From NCBI GenBank assembly GCA_026122225.1, contig JANEZZ010001956.1, forward strand, positions 1,614,501 through 1,678,500: a stretch of 64,000 bases of DNA, in the 5' to 3' direction. How positions within the stretch are numbered: position 1 is the first letter of the stretch; the number at the start of each line of letters is the position of its first letter. Positions 43,600 through 55,318 of this stretch are shown one piece after another. The position numbers and the translations under genes are program-made. A model generated the notes under the pieces. It ran no database searches. It was not told the origin of the DNA and saw nothing but the letters and a program-made list of their open reading frames with translations. Source of the stretch: Heloderma charlesbogerti (Eukaryota > Chordata > Lepidosauria > Squamata > Helodermatidae).

Positions 43600-44090
43600 C
43601 ACCATCATCAAAAAGGATATTGTAGAACTGGAAAAAGTGTTTAAAAGACCAACCAAAATGACATCAGATCTTCAGAGAATGGTTAGAAGGCTGTAATTTG
43701 GGATGCATGGGAATTTTGTTTTTGCTCGCAAAACAGGCAAGCATGCCCTGCCCCAAACGTGATTGCATGTCTGCCGAAAATGTTCACAAATTGCTGGATA
43801 TGTGCTTGCGTTGGATTTGTGTAAATTTCCCAGTTCAGTTTTGCGCAGATTTCCTCATTTGAGCAAATTTCCCTGTAGAATGAACCAGCCCTGCTTTAGT
43901 CCAGGGAGGGAAATTTGAGCAAATTTCATGTTCAATCACTGCTCGAGTTGCACAATTTTCTCATTTGCACAGAGCAAGCGGTGATTGCAAACCCGAACAA
44001 GGATTGGGTAAGGGATGGGTGGCGAGACGATATTCAGAGTATCGTAGCGATCTCAAACACTGACTATTTGCCCATTCCTGGTTGGCAAGA
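43600..44090. other. Possible hAT-related AT-rich sequence
   Basis: Contains GCAAATTTC-type words repeated on both strands (GCGCAGATTTCCTCATTTGA, GAGCAAATTTCATGTTCAAT) and a GGGTAAGGGATGGGTGG end. Possibly another foldback remnant. Confidence 0.3.
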
Positions 44091-44925
44091 CATTAGCTTT
44101 ATCTTGATGTTGCTGCATCTGCTCTTTGCTGAAGCAGTCAGTATTTAAATGCTCTTTTACTACAAATAATACCATTTGCTTAAAGTTCTTCCAACACTGT
44201 TGGTTTCATCTTTCTTTTCCTTAAATGCATGCTATTGTTGCTTTTGATTTAATAGATTGTCTGCTCACCCCAAACACAACTTCGTCAGTGCTTGTGTATA
44301 CTATAATTATGCAGGTTTTCCCAGGAAACATAACCACCAGTACCTATCACTAATCAAAACATTAAGGTAGGTGGTAATTATCCCCAGTAATGCACTGTAA
44401 ATGCAAAAAGGTTAAATGTAGAGGACGTTTCTAACCACTTCAGATGATACAGGATAGATTGCCAAGGTTTCCTTTTTTTTAATGGCTGGGCTCTTGTGCC
44501 TTGAATAGGTGTGCACATGGAAAAAGAACAGTGATAGTTTCCCCAAAGATGGAGTATTTGCTATTGCAGCCATCCACTATTGATTACCTTTTCGATTTCT
44601 TCTGCTAATGTATTATTAGCAGAAATGAAATGTACCGTCCCACAATCCTGGAACCCAGCAACTGTGCAGCTCCCATTGTGAAGTCCTGTTACGTTATCCG
44701 CCTCCATGCCTTTAGGATTGCAGCTTAATTGATTGTCTAGTAATACATTTCACAAAATCTATTTTATCAGAGTAGAATTAATTGAGGGCGCAATCCTATT
44801 GATTGTGCCCTTGATGATTGGCAGCCCCTGAACTCACACCCCAGCAGGGGCCCACTGACAAGAGGCTTCCAATCACCTTTTTCCCCCCATCTAGCGAAGG
44901 GGCTTGAGAGAGGAAAGGAAGAGGC
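44091..44925. other. Non-repetitive block, candidate conserved noncoding
   Basis: AT-rich without microsatellites. Contains CTATAATTATGCAGG and GGTGGTAATTATCCCCAG. A lone P-like word (GGGCGCAATCCTATTGATTG) at 44787. No gene. Confidence 0.3.
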
Positions 44926-44977
44926 TCAGGATAGCTCTCCAGTCTCCTCCCTGCCCACCAAAATGCCCCCTTTCCCC

Positions 44978-45009
44978 CTCTCCGAGGTCACCTGTGCGAC
45001 CTCGGAGAG
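44978..45009. repeat. Perfect 12-bp hairpin
   Basis: CTCTCCGAGGTC pairs with GACCTCGGAGAG across an 8-nt loop. It sits in a GC-rich stretch with a third copy of TTCCGAGGTCAG at about 45086. Confidence 0.7.
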
Positions 45010-45568
45010 CAGCTGGTGCAGTTCTTTATGCACTGGCTGTGAAGGGGTAGGGCTGGGCAGGGGGGTTGGATCTTCCACTCCCCCTTCCGAGGTCAGAACA
45101 CTGTATTCAACCTTGGAGGGGGAATCCCCAGTATCCTGTGGACGCTCAGACAATGTCTAGGGGCCACAGGATTTCTCCCTTAGCGTGAGTGTGACTACTT
45201 CAGAGGTTTAAGACTGGGGCCAAATTCCATTTCAGAGAAGTTTGGGGGGGGCTGTGTTCCAGTGGTAGGCAGGGCTCAAGGCAAAATGGGCCAGGCCAAA
45301 ATCCCAGCCTATTGTAGCATAAAGCTCTTACTGCTGGGAGCTAAGCTTTCAGAGAGGTGTTTCAACGTTTTAGAATGAGGAAGAAATCCTGCAAAAGCTG
45401 GGAGACCAGCAAACATTCTAGATAGGTGGGAAAAGGGCTGGGGGAAGGGGCTGTGGCCCTCTGGGGAACCCACGTGGGCTGGATTTGGCCCAGAGTGCTA
45501 AGGTTCTGCATCCGTGTCTTAGACTGAGTCTTCCTGATTGGGCCCATTCTCAGCCCCGCCTTCCTTGC

Positions 45569-45632
45569 AGCAGTGAGACTTGAAAAAAGCCTCCCACTGG
45601 CTCCAATGGGAGGGTTTTTCAAGCCTCACTGC
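45569..45632. repeat. Hairpin with a 26-27-bp stem
   Basis: GCAGTGAGACTTGAAAAAAG and CTCCCA pair with TGGGAGGGTTTTTCAAGCCT and CACTGC, with two or three mismatches and an 11-nt loop. Size and shape suit a short foldback element or a microRNA-like hairpin. Confidence 0.65.
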
Positions 45633-45981
45633 AGAGTGGAGGGGTTAATTTGGAGGGAGGGGTCCCAGCTGGGTGGGGAAGTCTAATGACACATGGGGAG
45701 GTCTCTGTGTGTATTATGTATGAGAATGGGTGCGTAGGAGTGAATGTGAATGTGGGGAGGGTGTAGATAGATCTCTGTGAAGGGCGTATGCATGTAGCTT
45801 TGGCCCCACCCACTGCTGGCATGTGTCTTCTGGAAACTTGCCCACAATGCAGCACATAGATTTTAAAAACATTTCCTACCCCTGGTTTAAACGAAACCCT
45901 GGCCACAGAGGGGAATTTGGGGTCAGGGGGAGGATCTAAATAGGCATTGTAAAAAGAGAAGGCACAGGGCTACAAGGCCTG

Positions 45982-46115
45982 ACCCAGTCTTCCTCAACCT
46001 GGTGCCCTCCAGATATTTTGAACTACAACTCCCTCCATCCCTGACCATGCTGTCTGAGGTGGATGGGAGTTGTAGCCCAGAACATCTGGAGGGTGCCAGG
46101 TTGGCAGTGGCTGGC
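45982..46115. mobile_element. Family B foldback MITE
   Basis: CTCAACCTGGTGCCCTCCAG and GGAGGGTGCCAGGTTGGCAG arms. Inner pair ACTACAACTCCCTCCATCC and GGATGGGAGTTGTAGCCC. Confidence 0.85.
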
Positions 46116-46489
46116 TAACAATCTCTGCAAGATTGTGTTTGCACATTTACACCACTTCACCTTATAGGCCTCCATTTGGCATGTGAAGTTTCTTGGAGGA
46201 GGAACCACTATTGAAAGGGTCTGGTATTAAGTTGGAATCATTAAAGAAGGAAGCCATTGGGCTACAAGATCACGACCAGTTACACCTGCAGGAGACAGAG
46301 CGGGGATGGCAGTTTGCCCACTAAACAGAAAAAAAACAAAACACGGCTTGGTTTGTCCTTTTTAAGAGTAGCTTGGCCTGCAGAAATCAGCAAGTGAAAC
46401 TTTTCACAGCAATGGTCTCTGGCTAATGTCTGCCAATCAAGTTGCTTTTAAAGACACAAGAGCAAGGGGATGGTCTGATAAATAATAAA

Positions 46490-46592
46490 TAAGGGTGCAA
46501 TCCTATGCATGTTTAGACAGAAATAAATCCTACAACTCCCAGCATGCCCCAGCCAGGAGATGTAGGACTTATTTCTGTCTAAACATGCACTC
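46490..46592. mobile_element. Family P foldback MITE, truncated
   Basis: AAGGGTGCAATCCTATGCAT and the right arm CTGTCTAAACATGCA; the final terminus is lost. Confidence 0.8.
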
Positions 46593-47449
46593 CAAATGAC
46601 AGCAAGCCGATCCTCCCCTATTACCATTCCTTGTGTCAAATTTTTGATTGTAAGCCCCTTCTGGCAACAAATGTACTCACCTCTTATACGTCGTAAAGTG
46701 TTATGCACACTGATAGCGCTACATCACTAAATAAAAACACACAGGAGCAAGCCCTGTTAGAACTTACCAGGACTTAGATTTTGAGTAGCTACGCCTAACC
46801 GACACACAGGCTCGTATCCCACGCTGACACCATGTGGGGTTCATAAATATAATAAACCAGTGAATTGAGGACTGGCAGAAAGCACAACTTTAATCTGCAG
46901 GGTGACTCAACAGCTGGAACAAGTCTCAAGCCCTCCTCTCCTTTTGACTGCCACATATTTGTTTTAGGGCAGGCCCAGAAATTACCATTTTCCAAGAAAG
47001 GGTTGGCATGGGGCTCTTTCTCAGGGGATGTCTGCAATCCTAAACACATTTACTTACTAGGGAGTAATCCCCATTCATTTTATTATGTACTGGTTCTAAA
47101 ACTGTTCTGAGTTTTCTTTAATATGGTTAAGAAGGTATCATTTTGTTTTTCATTGGGTTTTACTGGGAACTGCCTTTTGAGCATAGTGTATATGGAAAAG
47201 CAATATGCAAATATTGTGGAATGTACTTCTGAGTAAAGAGACTGTCAACTTGCCACCCTGTGCATAGTTCCATGGGAACAGGTCCCTCTGAAATCAGACA
47301 GCCTTCCTTCTGAATCAAACTTCTTTACGATTGTGCTCTAAAATTAAAAACTAACTACAAGAGCAGTTAAATCCAAACCCTCTGCATGTTTACCCAGCGG
47401 TTAAGTCTTGCCGAGTTCAGCTGGAGCCAGGGGCTGCGATTTACTCCAA
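46593..47449. other. Unassigned intergenic sequence
   Basis: A family C fragment (AACACATTTACTTACTAGGG) lies at about 47041-47065. Otherwise nothing recognised. Confidence 0.45.
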
Positions 47450-47790
47450 CTTTCCCCAACCAGGAGCCCTCCAGATGTTTTGGACTACAACCCCCACAAT
47501 CCCTCACTGTACTACCTGGGGCTGGGGTGCCCACCCCTCCAGGCCCTGGCCTCTGGAAATCGGCATTCATCTCCCAACAGATGATGAAAAGCAACGCTGG
47601 AGATATCAATAGTTTGCTCCTGCCCAAAATATGTGAGGAGCGCTCTCAGGAAGGGCTCTCGGGAAGGGAGGAACATCTCCAAGAATAACTCCAGGCGGAA
47701 CTGGCAACCTTAGCTGGGGCTGATGGGTGTTGCAGTCCAACCCCTCCGAAGGGCCTCCAGGTTGCGGGGTAGGGAAAGGCAGGCCGGCTG
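47450..47790. mobile_element. Family B MITE split by an insert
   Basis: Left arm CTTTCCCCAACCAGGAGCCC to about 47510 and right arm GGGTGTTGCAGTCCAACCCC to GGGGTAGGGAAAGGCAGG, with about 190 bp of unrelated sequence between. It lies at the edge of the CpG island. Confidence 0.6.
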
Positions 47791-48222
47791 ACTCCCGAGG
47801 GGAGCCCGCGAGCCTGCCCCTCCGGCAGCTCTCCAGGCGCTGCGTAAAAATCGGCGAAAGCTCAGCTCGGAACGGGGCCGCCGCCCCCGCCGCGCCCCTT
47901 CTGCCCATGCGCCGGGCCCGGCCGGGAAAGCGAGCGAGCCCGAGGAGCGCCGCAGCCAGTTTGAAGTTCGCTCCTCCGCCGCCGGCCGGGCGCGCCGCGC
48001 CGGATTGGCCCCTGCCGCGTATTTGCATTGACGCCACCGAGGGCTGGAGGTCAGCGCCGGCGGGGGCTTTTGTTGGCTGCGCCGCCGCCGCCGCCGCCGC
48101 GCCCGCCGGGGCTGCCAAAGTCCGGGGCGGGCTTCTCCCGCGCCCCCGCATCGCGCCCCTGCCTTTCTTTCCGCGGGGGGCAGGCGAGCGTGCCGAGGCA
48201 GACCCCGCGAGCCGGGCAGCCC

Positions 48223-48259
<37 letters not shown>

Positions 48260-48480
48260 CGTGCAGCAGGGGAAGGGCAGGAGGCGAGGCGAGGCGAGGC
48301 GAGGCGAGCCCGGGGGAAGGCGGGCGGGCGGCTGGGCGGCTTGGCTGCGGCACGGCAGCTGCGAAGGCTGAGAGCCCGGAGCGCCGCGGGGAAGAGGCGG
48401 AAGAGGAGAAGGGGAAAGGCGACCCCTCCGCCGCGGGAAGGAGGCGACCAGCACCGAGTCGGCGATCGCCACCCGGCGCC
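47770..48480 (+). promoter_or_regulatory. CpG island, likely PDE8 promoter
   Basis: Very GC-rich with CpG at a density seen nowhere else in the window. Contains an inverted CCAAT box (ATTGG, 48004-48008), an octamer ATTTGCAT (48021-48028) and GC boxes (GGGGCGGGC near 48124, GGCGGGCGGGCGG near 48320). No TATA box is evident. It is the only island and lies 1.5-2.2 kb upstream of the PDE8 start codon on the same side. The transcription start cannot be fixed from sequence. Confidence 0.75.
48225..48308. repeat. (GGCT)n and (GGCGA)n repeats in the CpG island
   Basis: About eight GGCT units (48225-48259), then after 22 bp about five GGCGA units (48282-48308). A further (GGC)n lies at 48693-48711 and (TA)n at 48664-48686. 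Confidence 0.95.
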
Positions 48481-50009
48481 GGGGATTTATGCAGTCTGCT
48501 TTTTTTCCTTCCAGAAGGGAAACCCCTCTCTCGCCATTTTAATTCATTCCACGCAGGTCGCACCCCCCCCATTTCTCCAGCAGCACCCCCCTTTTAGGGG
48601 GATTAAATTTGGCATCGTTTTGGTGCAAAACAATAATTAAGAAATAATAATTACAAAATACATTTTATATATATATATATATATAGTGGAGCCGGCGGCG
48701 GCGGCGGCGGCGCCCACCGACAGGAAGATCTCGGGTGATTCCTCTGGATCCTTTTAAACTTCCCTGGATTTGTGACGATCTCCGCTGCTCTTCCGGGGCT
48801 TGAGGCGGGGGGGGGGGGAGGCGAGAAAATAAGTAGTCTTCTCTGCTTCTCTCGCTCTTTTCTCCCCCTAAGAGTCCATCTCTGATGCGCCTTCCACATT
48901 CCTGGTCTTCTTTTGAATCCATGCTGGTGTTTTGGGTGATGCGCTCCGCTTGAAAGCTCCCCCTTTTTTCGTCCCCCCGCCCCCCGGTGACTGGATAAGG
49001 GGAGGCCTTTTGCTGGAGAAAGGAGCTTCTTTTTCCTCTCAAACCTCCCAGGAGGAAAGAAGAGAGGGCTGGAACGGAAGAAGCCCTTCCGACGATAACT
49101 GGGTCAGACGTAACGTGTGAATGTCCACGACCTGCAGGTTTTCAACTGCAGCTGTTGGGAAGGAGGTGCTGGGAGAGGAGGAGACGTCGTCGTCTGGCCA
49201 GGATTATGAATTGGACGGGCGCTAGATGAAGGGTACACTGTAACACCGGAGGGGGGCTCTATCCCCCTCCCAGCCTGTCCAGGACCACAGTTTGGATTTG
49301 TTACAGGTGGAAAGAACAATCTTTACAATTGGGGGAGGGACTTGGAGGGGTGGGGAGGGGTGGGGTGTAGAAGGCAGGGGGTGGGGGCTTGGGCAAAGGA
49401 CACCCCACCTACTCTTTCCTTTTAATTTGTAATATACCAGAAAGGTACCTGGAAAAGACTGTTCTTCCCCTCCCCCCCCCCAAGTCCCCAAGTTTGGAAT
49501 TGGATAGCAAGCTAAGGAGAGAGAAACAATGTACCATCAAAAAAGTGCATGGATTTGATCTCTGCATAATCCAAGAAGACTGGGGAGGGGGCTGGGTTTC
49601 TCTCTCTCTCTGCCCCCCCCCCGCCACCTTTCAACTGGCATTTTTGTTTGTCTCTCTCAAAAGTATGGGATTTTTTTAACTCCACCCCAGTTTAATTCCC
49701 CCTCCAGTCCACCTCACCGCGCCCGCAGCTCTTTAACCCACTTTAGGAGACTGAGATTAAGAAAACTTTTGTTTGGAGGGGCAGAAGAAGAAGAAGAAGA
49801 GGCAAAGAACAAAACAGCCTTCCCCCCGCCCCGCACATTATGTTTCTTTGGATTTGGGGGTTATGATGAAGGAACAGCTGACAATGTGGAGTGGGGCATT
49901 TGATCAGCAAGCAGATACAACCTATTAACAAAAAGACATTAAGGAGCCAAGTGGAAAGAAGGAGAAAAAGAAGTAACCTTGAGCACTAGTGGCTTTAAAA
50001 ACAACAACC
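48481..50009 (+). promoter_or_regulatory. 5'-flanking and probable 5'UTR of PDE8
   Basis: Between island and ATG. Low-complexity patches (GGC, G9-10, C8-9, GAA repeats at about 49783-49800) and no transposon, in contrast to the DNA on both sides; this absence fits transcribed 5' sequence. Acceptor-like sites occur at TTTGTAATATACCAG (about 49440) and AACTCCACCCCAG (about 49690), so an upstream noncoding exon with splicing is possible. Confidence 0.5.
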
Positions 50010-50237
50010 ATGGGCTGCGCTCCTAGCATTCACATATCTGACAGCAGGGTGGTTTATCACAGTAACAAAGAGCTGGAGGACTCGAACTCGTCACAGCAAC
50101 AGCAAGGCAACCCTGTCCCGGGATTATTCATTAAATCTTCCAACACCTCCACTTACAAGTTGAGGACTAATCCCTCTAAGAAAGGCACGCGGGACAATAT
50201 GGAGGGAGAGTCTCGGACCAACAGATCCAGTGTTAAG
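50010..50237 (+). CDS. PDE8B: PDE8-type cAMP phosphodiesterase, first coding exon
   Basis: 76 codons from an ATG in a strong context (ACAACCATGG) to AAG, then a GTAATG donor in phase 0. The protein starts MGCAPSIHISDSRVVYHS. MGCAPSIH is the N-terminus of the PDE8 family; Gly2 suits myristoylation and Cys3 palmitoylation, for membrane anchoring. Ser12, Val14, Tyr16 and a later PGLF match my memory of PDE8B better than PDE8A, and the exon end SSVK resembles PDE8B TSVK. The remainder is Ser/Gln/Asn-rich and looks disordered. The response-regulator-like, PAS and HD-type catalytic domains that hydrolyse cAMP must lie in exons beyond the window. An in-frame GTG at 49989 is not the likely start. PDE8A remains possible. 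Family call firm, paralogue less so. Confidence 0.8.
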
Positions 50238-51764
50238 GTAATGGAAAACATCATGTCGTTGGAGAAGTTGGGCGTCAGCGGGTGGGAGAGAAGAGGGCTT
50301 GTGGAATCCTATAGATGCAGCCTGACTTTTCGCTTATTGACATACCAAACAGGACACTGATCCCTGGTGAGTTGATTTTAGACTGTCTGGCTCGCGACCT
50401 GTTAATCTGGAAGCAGCAACTTTCGTGGGAGAATTATTTCTCCCCCCCCTTTTTTGCCTTTTGTTTTGCAAACATAATTGGGTTTTGTAGAGTCCGCGCC
50501 CCCCTTTCCCCCTCTCGCTTGCTTTTATGGGCCCCGAGTTAGGAGGGGAAAGAGAGAATTTCACTGTATGTGTTGATTCATATTGCTTGGACCCCTTGGG
50601 CCTGTTTATGTCTGTCAGCCTAAGCAGTATGTGAAGGGATACTGACCTTTGTAAACTCGCAGTGACAAAGCTAAGTATCTCTGTGATATTTTTCCCCTAT
50701 CCCATTTCTGGGTTACCAAATTTCTGTTTGTATAAGCAAAAGTTTATTTTAAAACCCCTTCTAATCCGAAACAGAACAGACAGAAACGTAGGCTTTGATT
50801 TTCATGCACACGCGCGTACACACACACAGAGATGTTGGCCTTCTCAACTTCTGGCAGGATTTGTGGGTGTTCATGTGCAGGTTGGGAACAAAATTTCCAA
50901 GAAGGTTACTCATGGAAGGCCAGAGGGAAGACATTTGTGGCTTAAAAGTAAGTTTACTAGAATAGGGGAATTGTAGGGATTTGGTTTTGGCAATTTATAG
51001 AGTGTGGCTGTGATCGAGAAAAATCCAGTTAGCTTTTAATCAATTTGCACACGTCTCTTGTGTAAGTTGTTCCAGGTAATTGACTGTGTATAATTTCCAA
51101 GCAAATGTGTTTAGGATGAGGGTAAGCAAAACAAGGAAGGTCATCCTGCAGTAACCAAAACACCAAGTGCTAGGGATATTGACGCAATTGAGAAAACCAT
51201 AAAAAGGGGTCAAAATGTACATAGTGATGTTGGTGTTCCCAGTGGGAATTTGAGCTCAATTCTCCCTGGTCCAAATTCAGCACTCTTGAGTGTTCCATTA
51301 ACCTGTCTCCATTGTGTGGATGAAAGTGCAAACCAGCTTAATTCCAAGTGCTTCAGCAGAACTTGACTATGGTTTAAGTTGCCCATTTCTCCTAATGCCA
51401 TAGAGTTTGGTTTTCCCTCATCCCTCTTCTGATTTTATACTTTAGATTTTTCAGAAATGAATAATTGCTATGAAACAGGTTAGGAATTATGCACTGATTG
51501 CCATCCTAAATATAGTTATAAGGAAGTAAGGGAGGTGTTGAGCTTAAGATCTGAGGCCTAAATGTGGTACCTGTATTTTCCCCCCAGAAATCTTCATTTG
51601 TTTGTGGGTGTGTGGCAGGAAGTCTTAACCCTCTTTTACAACACCACAGCTCCAATCAAAATTAACACGCCTCCACCGGCTGTTGATTTTGTGTTTTAGC
51701 AAAACAAAACAACAACAAAAACATGAGTAGATCTAGTCAAGGACATCCTGCATCGCTTATAGTT

Positions 51765-51915
51765 TGGGCCTAACCACACTTCCATGGAAGTAAGTTCCAA
51801 TTAACTCAGTGTGGATGGGTTGTGAGTTGCAAGTAAGGCTGTGATCTTTTGTCTATGAGTAAACTCTGTCAAACACTGTTGGGCCTTCTTCTGAGTAAAT
51901 GTGTAGGATTGGGCT
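51765..51915. mobile_element. Family C elements, two adjacent fragments
   Basis: GGAAGTAAGTTCCAATTAAC with GTAAGGCTGTGATC, and TATGAGTAAACTCTGTCAAA with GTGTAGGATTGGGCTGC. Confidence 0.55.
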
Positions 51916-52684
51916 GCACACACGTTTTGGATGGGGATGTGAAGTAGGTTAGTCAGAAGTTAGCCTCAGGCACGTGTTGCTGCAGACAGCGTGGGTGTGA
52001 AAGAGTTGATAATTTATTTTATTCTATTCTTACTGCAAGATTCGTAACAATTTGTGTGGTGTCTTTTTTTTAGATGGTTACATTTCTAGAATGTTGCTTA
52101 AGCAATTATAACTAGGAACTCTTGGCAGATCTGTCATTCAGTTGTGGGGAGGTGACTTCTTAAAAAGTATTTTCTTCAAAGATTTTAGTAGCTTATTCAA
52201 TAAGCTTTCAAATAGATATGAAGGCAGAAGAAAATGCAAGCAATTTTGTTGAAGGGAGCAATGAATGACATATGAAATACCTGCAGTTAAGTGAGGGATG
52301 GGTGAGTTGGTGTATTATAAATTCTACATAGAACAATTTTGTCTGTACTTACCTGAAAGCATACTGTTGAAATCAGAGTAACCACACTGAAGAAAAGCAA
52401 ATTAGGTATGTTGTTAAAATTCTGAAATTTATTTTAGGTAGCGTTTGGGGGTTTGTTTGTTTTTTGTACTAAGAGAGTCACACAGTTTTAAAGAAATCTT
52501 ATGAAGATCAGACAAAAATGTCTGAAATCCTTTAATGTAGACCAAACTATTGGAATCCCCCACTGAAATTTAGAAATCCTGCAGTGACACTAACGAGAAA
52601 TTCCAGTTAATGTCAGTCTGGTTCAGAGCATAGTACAATTTCTTGATGGATTTAAGGTATCTGTGGTGACCATTTACGCATTGC

Positions 52685-53057
52685 GATAAGAGAGTTAATG
52701 AACCACTTGACAAGAAGACACAGATTTGAATAAAATTTGCATATGCTAATTTGTAGCAATAGATGCACATTTAGAAATAATATATGTGATTTAAATAAAA
52801 AAACAAAGCATCTCACCATCCTGGGGAAGACAGTGACCAGGTGACTTGTGCGCCTGTTCAGTGTGCTGTCCAGGCGTTAACTGTTGATGGGCATTTTCAG
52901 GACCTCTTTCGCTCCCTCCTTCTTATGGTTCTTTAACTTTACATTGAACTTGGACCAGACAGCCCTTCAAATAGGGGATGCCTTGAAATTTTGGACTGCC
53001 CTCTAATACCCTTCAAATAGGAGGCTGTCCTTTGTAAATTAGGACACATGGTTACTC
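52685..53057 (+). mobile_element. Family A MITE, decayed
   Basis: GAACCACTTGACAAGAAGAC, ATATGTGATTTAAATAAA, GAAGACAGTGACCAGGTGAC, CCCTTCAAATAGGGGATGCC and GGACACATGGTTACTCTA. Older than copies with intact termini. Confidence 0.7.
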
Positions 53058-53689
53058 TAATCTGAACTGATTTCAGATAACTTGTGTAGCATCTGACTGA
53101 TTCATTACCCTGTTGTAGTTGTGGCTCTCTAAACATGGGAACAATTAGGGATTCCACTGAGTTAAAGAGATATTAGTTGAGTAATCGTACACGTTTCTAG
53201 TTTGATGAAAACTTGTATGTTTGCATGTAAGTAAAACAATAGTTCAAGAAAGAGGGGGGAAAGCATTTTTCAGATGTTGCCACATATACTACAGAAGGAG
53301 CCATCTTAGACCTAGCTTCTCAGTGACATGGTAAATCTGTGTCTAGATTCCATGTCCAAACAAATTAATGAAGCCCTTCATGTAGAGAACCAATATGTCA
53401 GGGAGAAGAATTTCAGTTAGTTTTCTATATGTAGGGATTTATTTTATTTTTTTCAGTAAGGAGAAGTATTTCATCATGTGACTGTCCTCCTGGAGTTTGA
53501 TGTCTGAGGTACAGACACAGGGTTACAATATCAGTGAGAGCCAGGATTTAAGAGTCATTCCCCATCTGAGACATGAGGAATGCCTCTAAGATGGTACCCT
53601 GCACAACGTTTGTAAGTGCTTTGTGTTAATATCTATATCTACATATGTAAAAATCTGCCCAACAAATTGGGGCACCTTTTAAAATTGAA

Positions 53690-53760
53690 CTGATTAGCAT
53701 GTCCACTTGGAAGTAAGTCCTACTGAGTTCAGTGGGACTTACTCTCGGGCAAGTGAGTAC
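53690..53760. mobile_element. Family C fragment
   Basis: GTCCACTTGGAAGTAAGTCC then TGAGTTCAGTGGGACTTACT, a palindromic core. Confidence 0.65.
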
Positions 53761-53989
53761 AGTCTAATTGACTACTGTGGCCCTGGAAAATTTACCTCGT
53801 CATACAGGAACTCTAGTCCTTTGACAATAGCTGAGGCTACATGCTCTTTCTTGCTTGAAAACAGGATAGGTTTTACTCATGAGCTAAATGTGAAAGTATG
53901 GGGTTTTGGTTTGTTTTTTTAAATTTTATGGTACATAAAGCAGGTTAATACACAGTACACAATAAAGTAAAATGTTGTATTCCTTTTAT

Positions 53990-54400
53990 TTATTTCTTTA
54001 TTTAAAATTATTTTTAGGCCACCCTTAAGAGTAAAACCCTCTAAAGGCGGTGTACAGGATTAAAAAAAATACAAAACTATACAAATAAATATATAATAAA
54101 ATACTATAATACACTATAAAAATAGGCTACATCAATAAAACCTGCAGTCCACAGATTATGGAAAGGCCAGTGAAAACAGGTGGGTCTTCAGAGCCGTTTT
54201 AAAGACCTGTAAAGAAGGGGCTTATAGAATAGTAGGGTTGGAAGGGGCCTACAAGGCCATCGAGTCCAACCCCCAATGATGATGAACCCCTGATGGAACT
54301 TCCTGATGGAAGCTTATTCCAGAGTTGTGTGGCCACCACTCAAAAGGCCCTCACCCTTGTACTCACCAACCTAACCACCCTTGTGGACACCCTTTATTGT
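53990..54400 (-). mobile_element. L2-like LINE 3' end with a CR1 fragment inside
   Basis: Reverse 3'UTR (TTATTTCTTTATTTAAAATT, GTGTACAGGATT) and the end of the reading frame (GGTGGGTCTTCAGAGCCGTT; CTTATTCCAGAGTTGTGTGG). A CR1 terminus on the minus strand (TAGAATAGTAGGGTTGGAAG, 54225-54275) interrupts it. Confidence 0.75.
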
Positions 54401-55224
54401 TGTTGAGAAAGAGGGAGAAGATATTTTGTATATAATGTATACAAAAGTGTTGCAATGTGACTGGGCTCCTTCACACGGAGGTTTTATCCTGTGATTGAGA
54501 TTGCTCCTTCACGGAAGTTTGTGGGCTCTTTACATGATGCTGTGATCCTCCAGGGCATCCCCTGCACTAAATGCCCTTTGTTCCATTTTTAAATAGATCG
54601 CAGATAATGAGCTATCAAATTACCCCATTGTGTTCTGTTTGAGTTCCCTCCATGAAAAGAGGAAAAGCAAGAAGAGGAGCAAGATCAATGAAAGATAATG
54701 GAAGACTCAGATACAGGGAGAAGGAGGGGGAAGGGGAAAAGGAAGCGGGAGAAAAAGGGAGTCGTGATCCACCATTTAAAACGGAAGCAGAAAGCCCCAT
54801 TTTAAATGAAGGAATTTAGGCTGGTGTAGATACCCTGTATGTGCCACTGAAAGGAACTGCAATTGTCCCTCCTGCTGCTAGTAATATAGGAAACAATTAA
54901 GAACAAATAACGGCACAAAGGGAAAATAGGCACTACATATAAACCAGTTCAACCTTAGTAAATGGGTATAAACTCACTTTTTGCCACTGAGTTCACTGGG
55001 GCTAAGTCAAGAATCCTAAATGTGTGAGTGGGATATAATTCCATGTATTTATGTACAGTCCTTCCTAAGGTGCCCATCTCTGTATCTCCCCTTTTATATG
55101 ATGGGGAATGGTGTTACTTGAGTAACCACTTATGCCCATTTGAATCTGCCTGGGCATTAAGATGTAGCTCAGAGGATCTGCTTGTAGGCCTACCAGTGAG
55201 ATTTGTTCAACTGGCAGAAAAAAA
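54401..55224. other. Unassigned intron sequence
   Basis: 54463-54580 (GGCTCCTTCACACGGAGG) looks like a decayed foldback. 54960-55025 carries a family C fragment (CTGAGTTCACTGGGGCTAAG). Confidence 0.35.
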
Positions 55225-55282
55225 GCTGTTGTCTTTTTGGTGGCGGCCCCCAGATTGTACAACTCTCTCTCCTGCCAGTTTT

Positions 55283-55318
<36 letters not shown>

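Noticed and set aside
47727..48371. 214-codon plus-strand open frame in the CpG island
   Set aside because: Same cause; the repeat-encoded (LAGW)n stretch is not a domain.
47606..48472. 288-codon minus-strand open frame rich in Pro, Ala and Arg
   Set aside because: It lies across the CpG island and its (GGCT)n/(GGCGA)n repeats; stop codons are rare in such GC-rich DNA on every frame. Overlapping long frames exist on both strands.
49989..50360. Longer reading of the PDE8 exon from GTG (49989) through 50360
   Set aside because: The first seven codons precede the ATG of the conserved MGCAPSIH start, and codons after 50237 are intronic beyond a GT donor.
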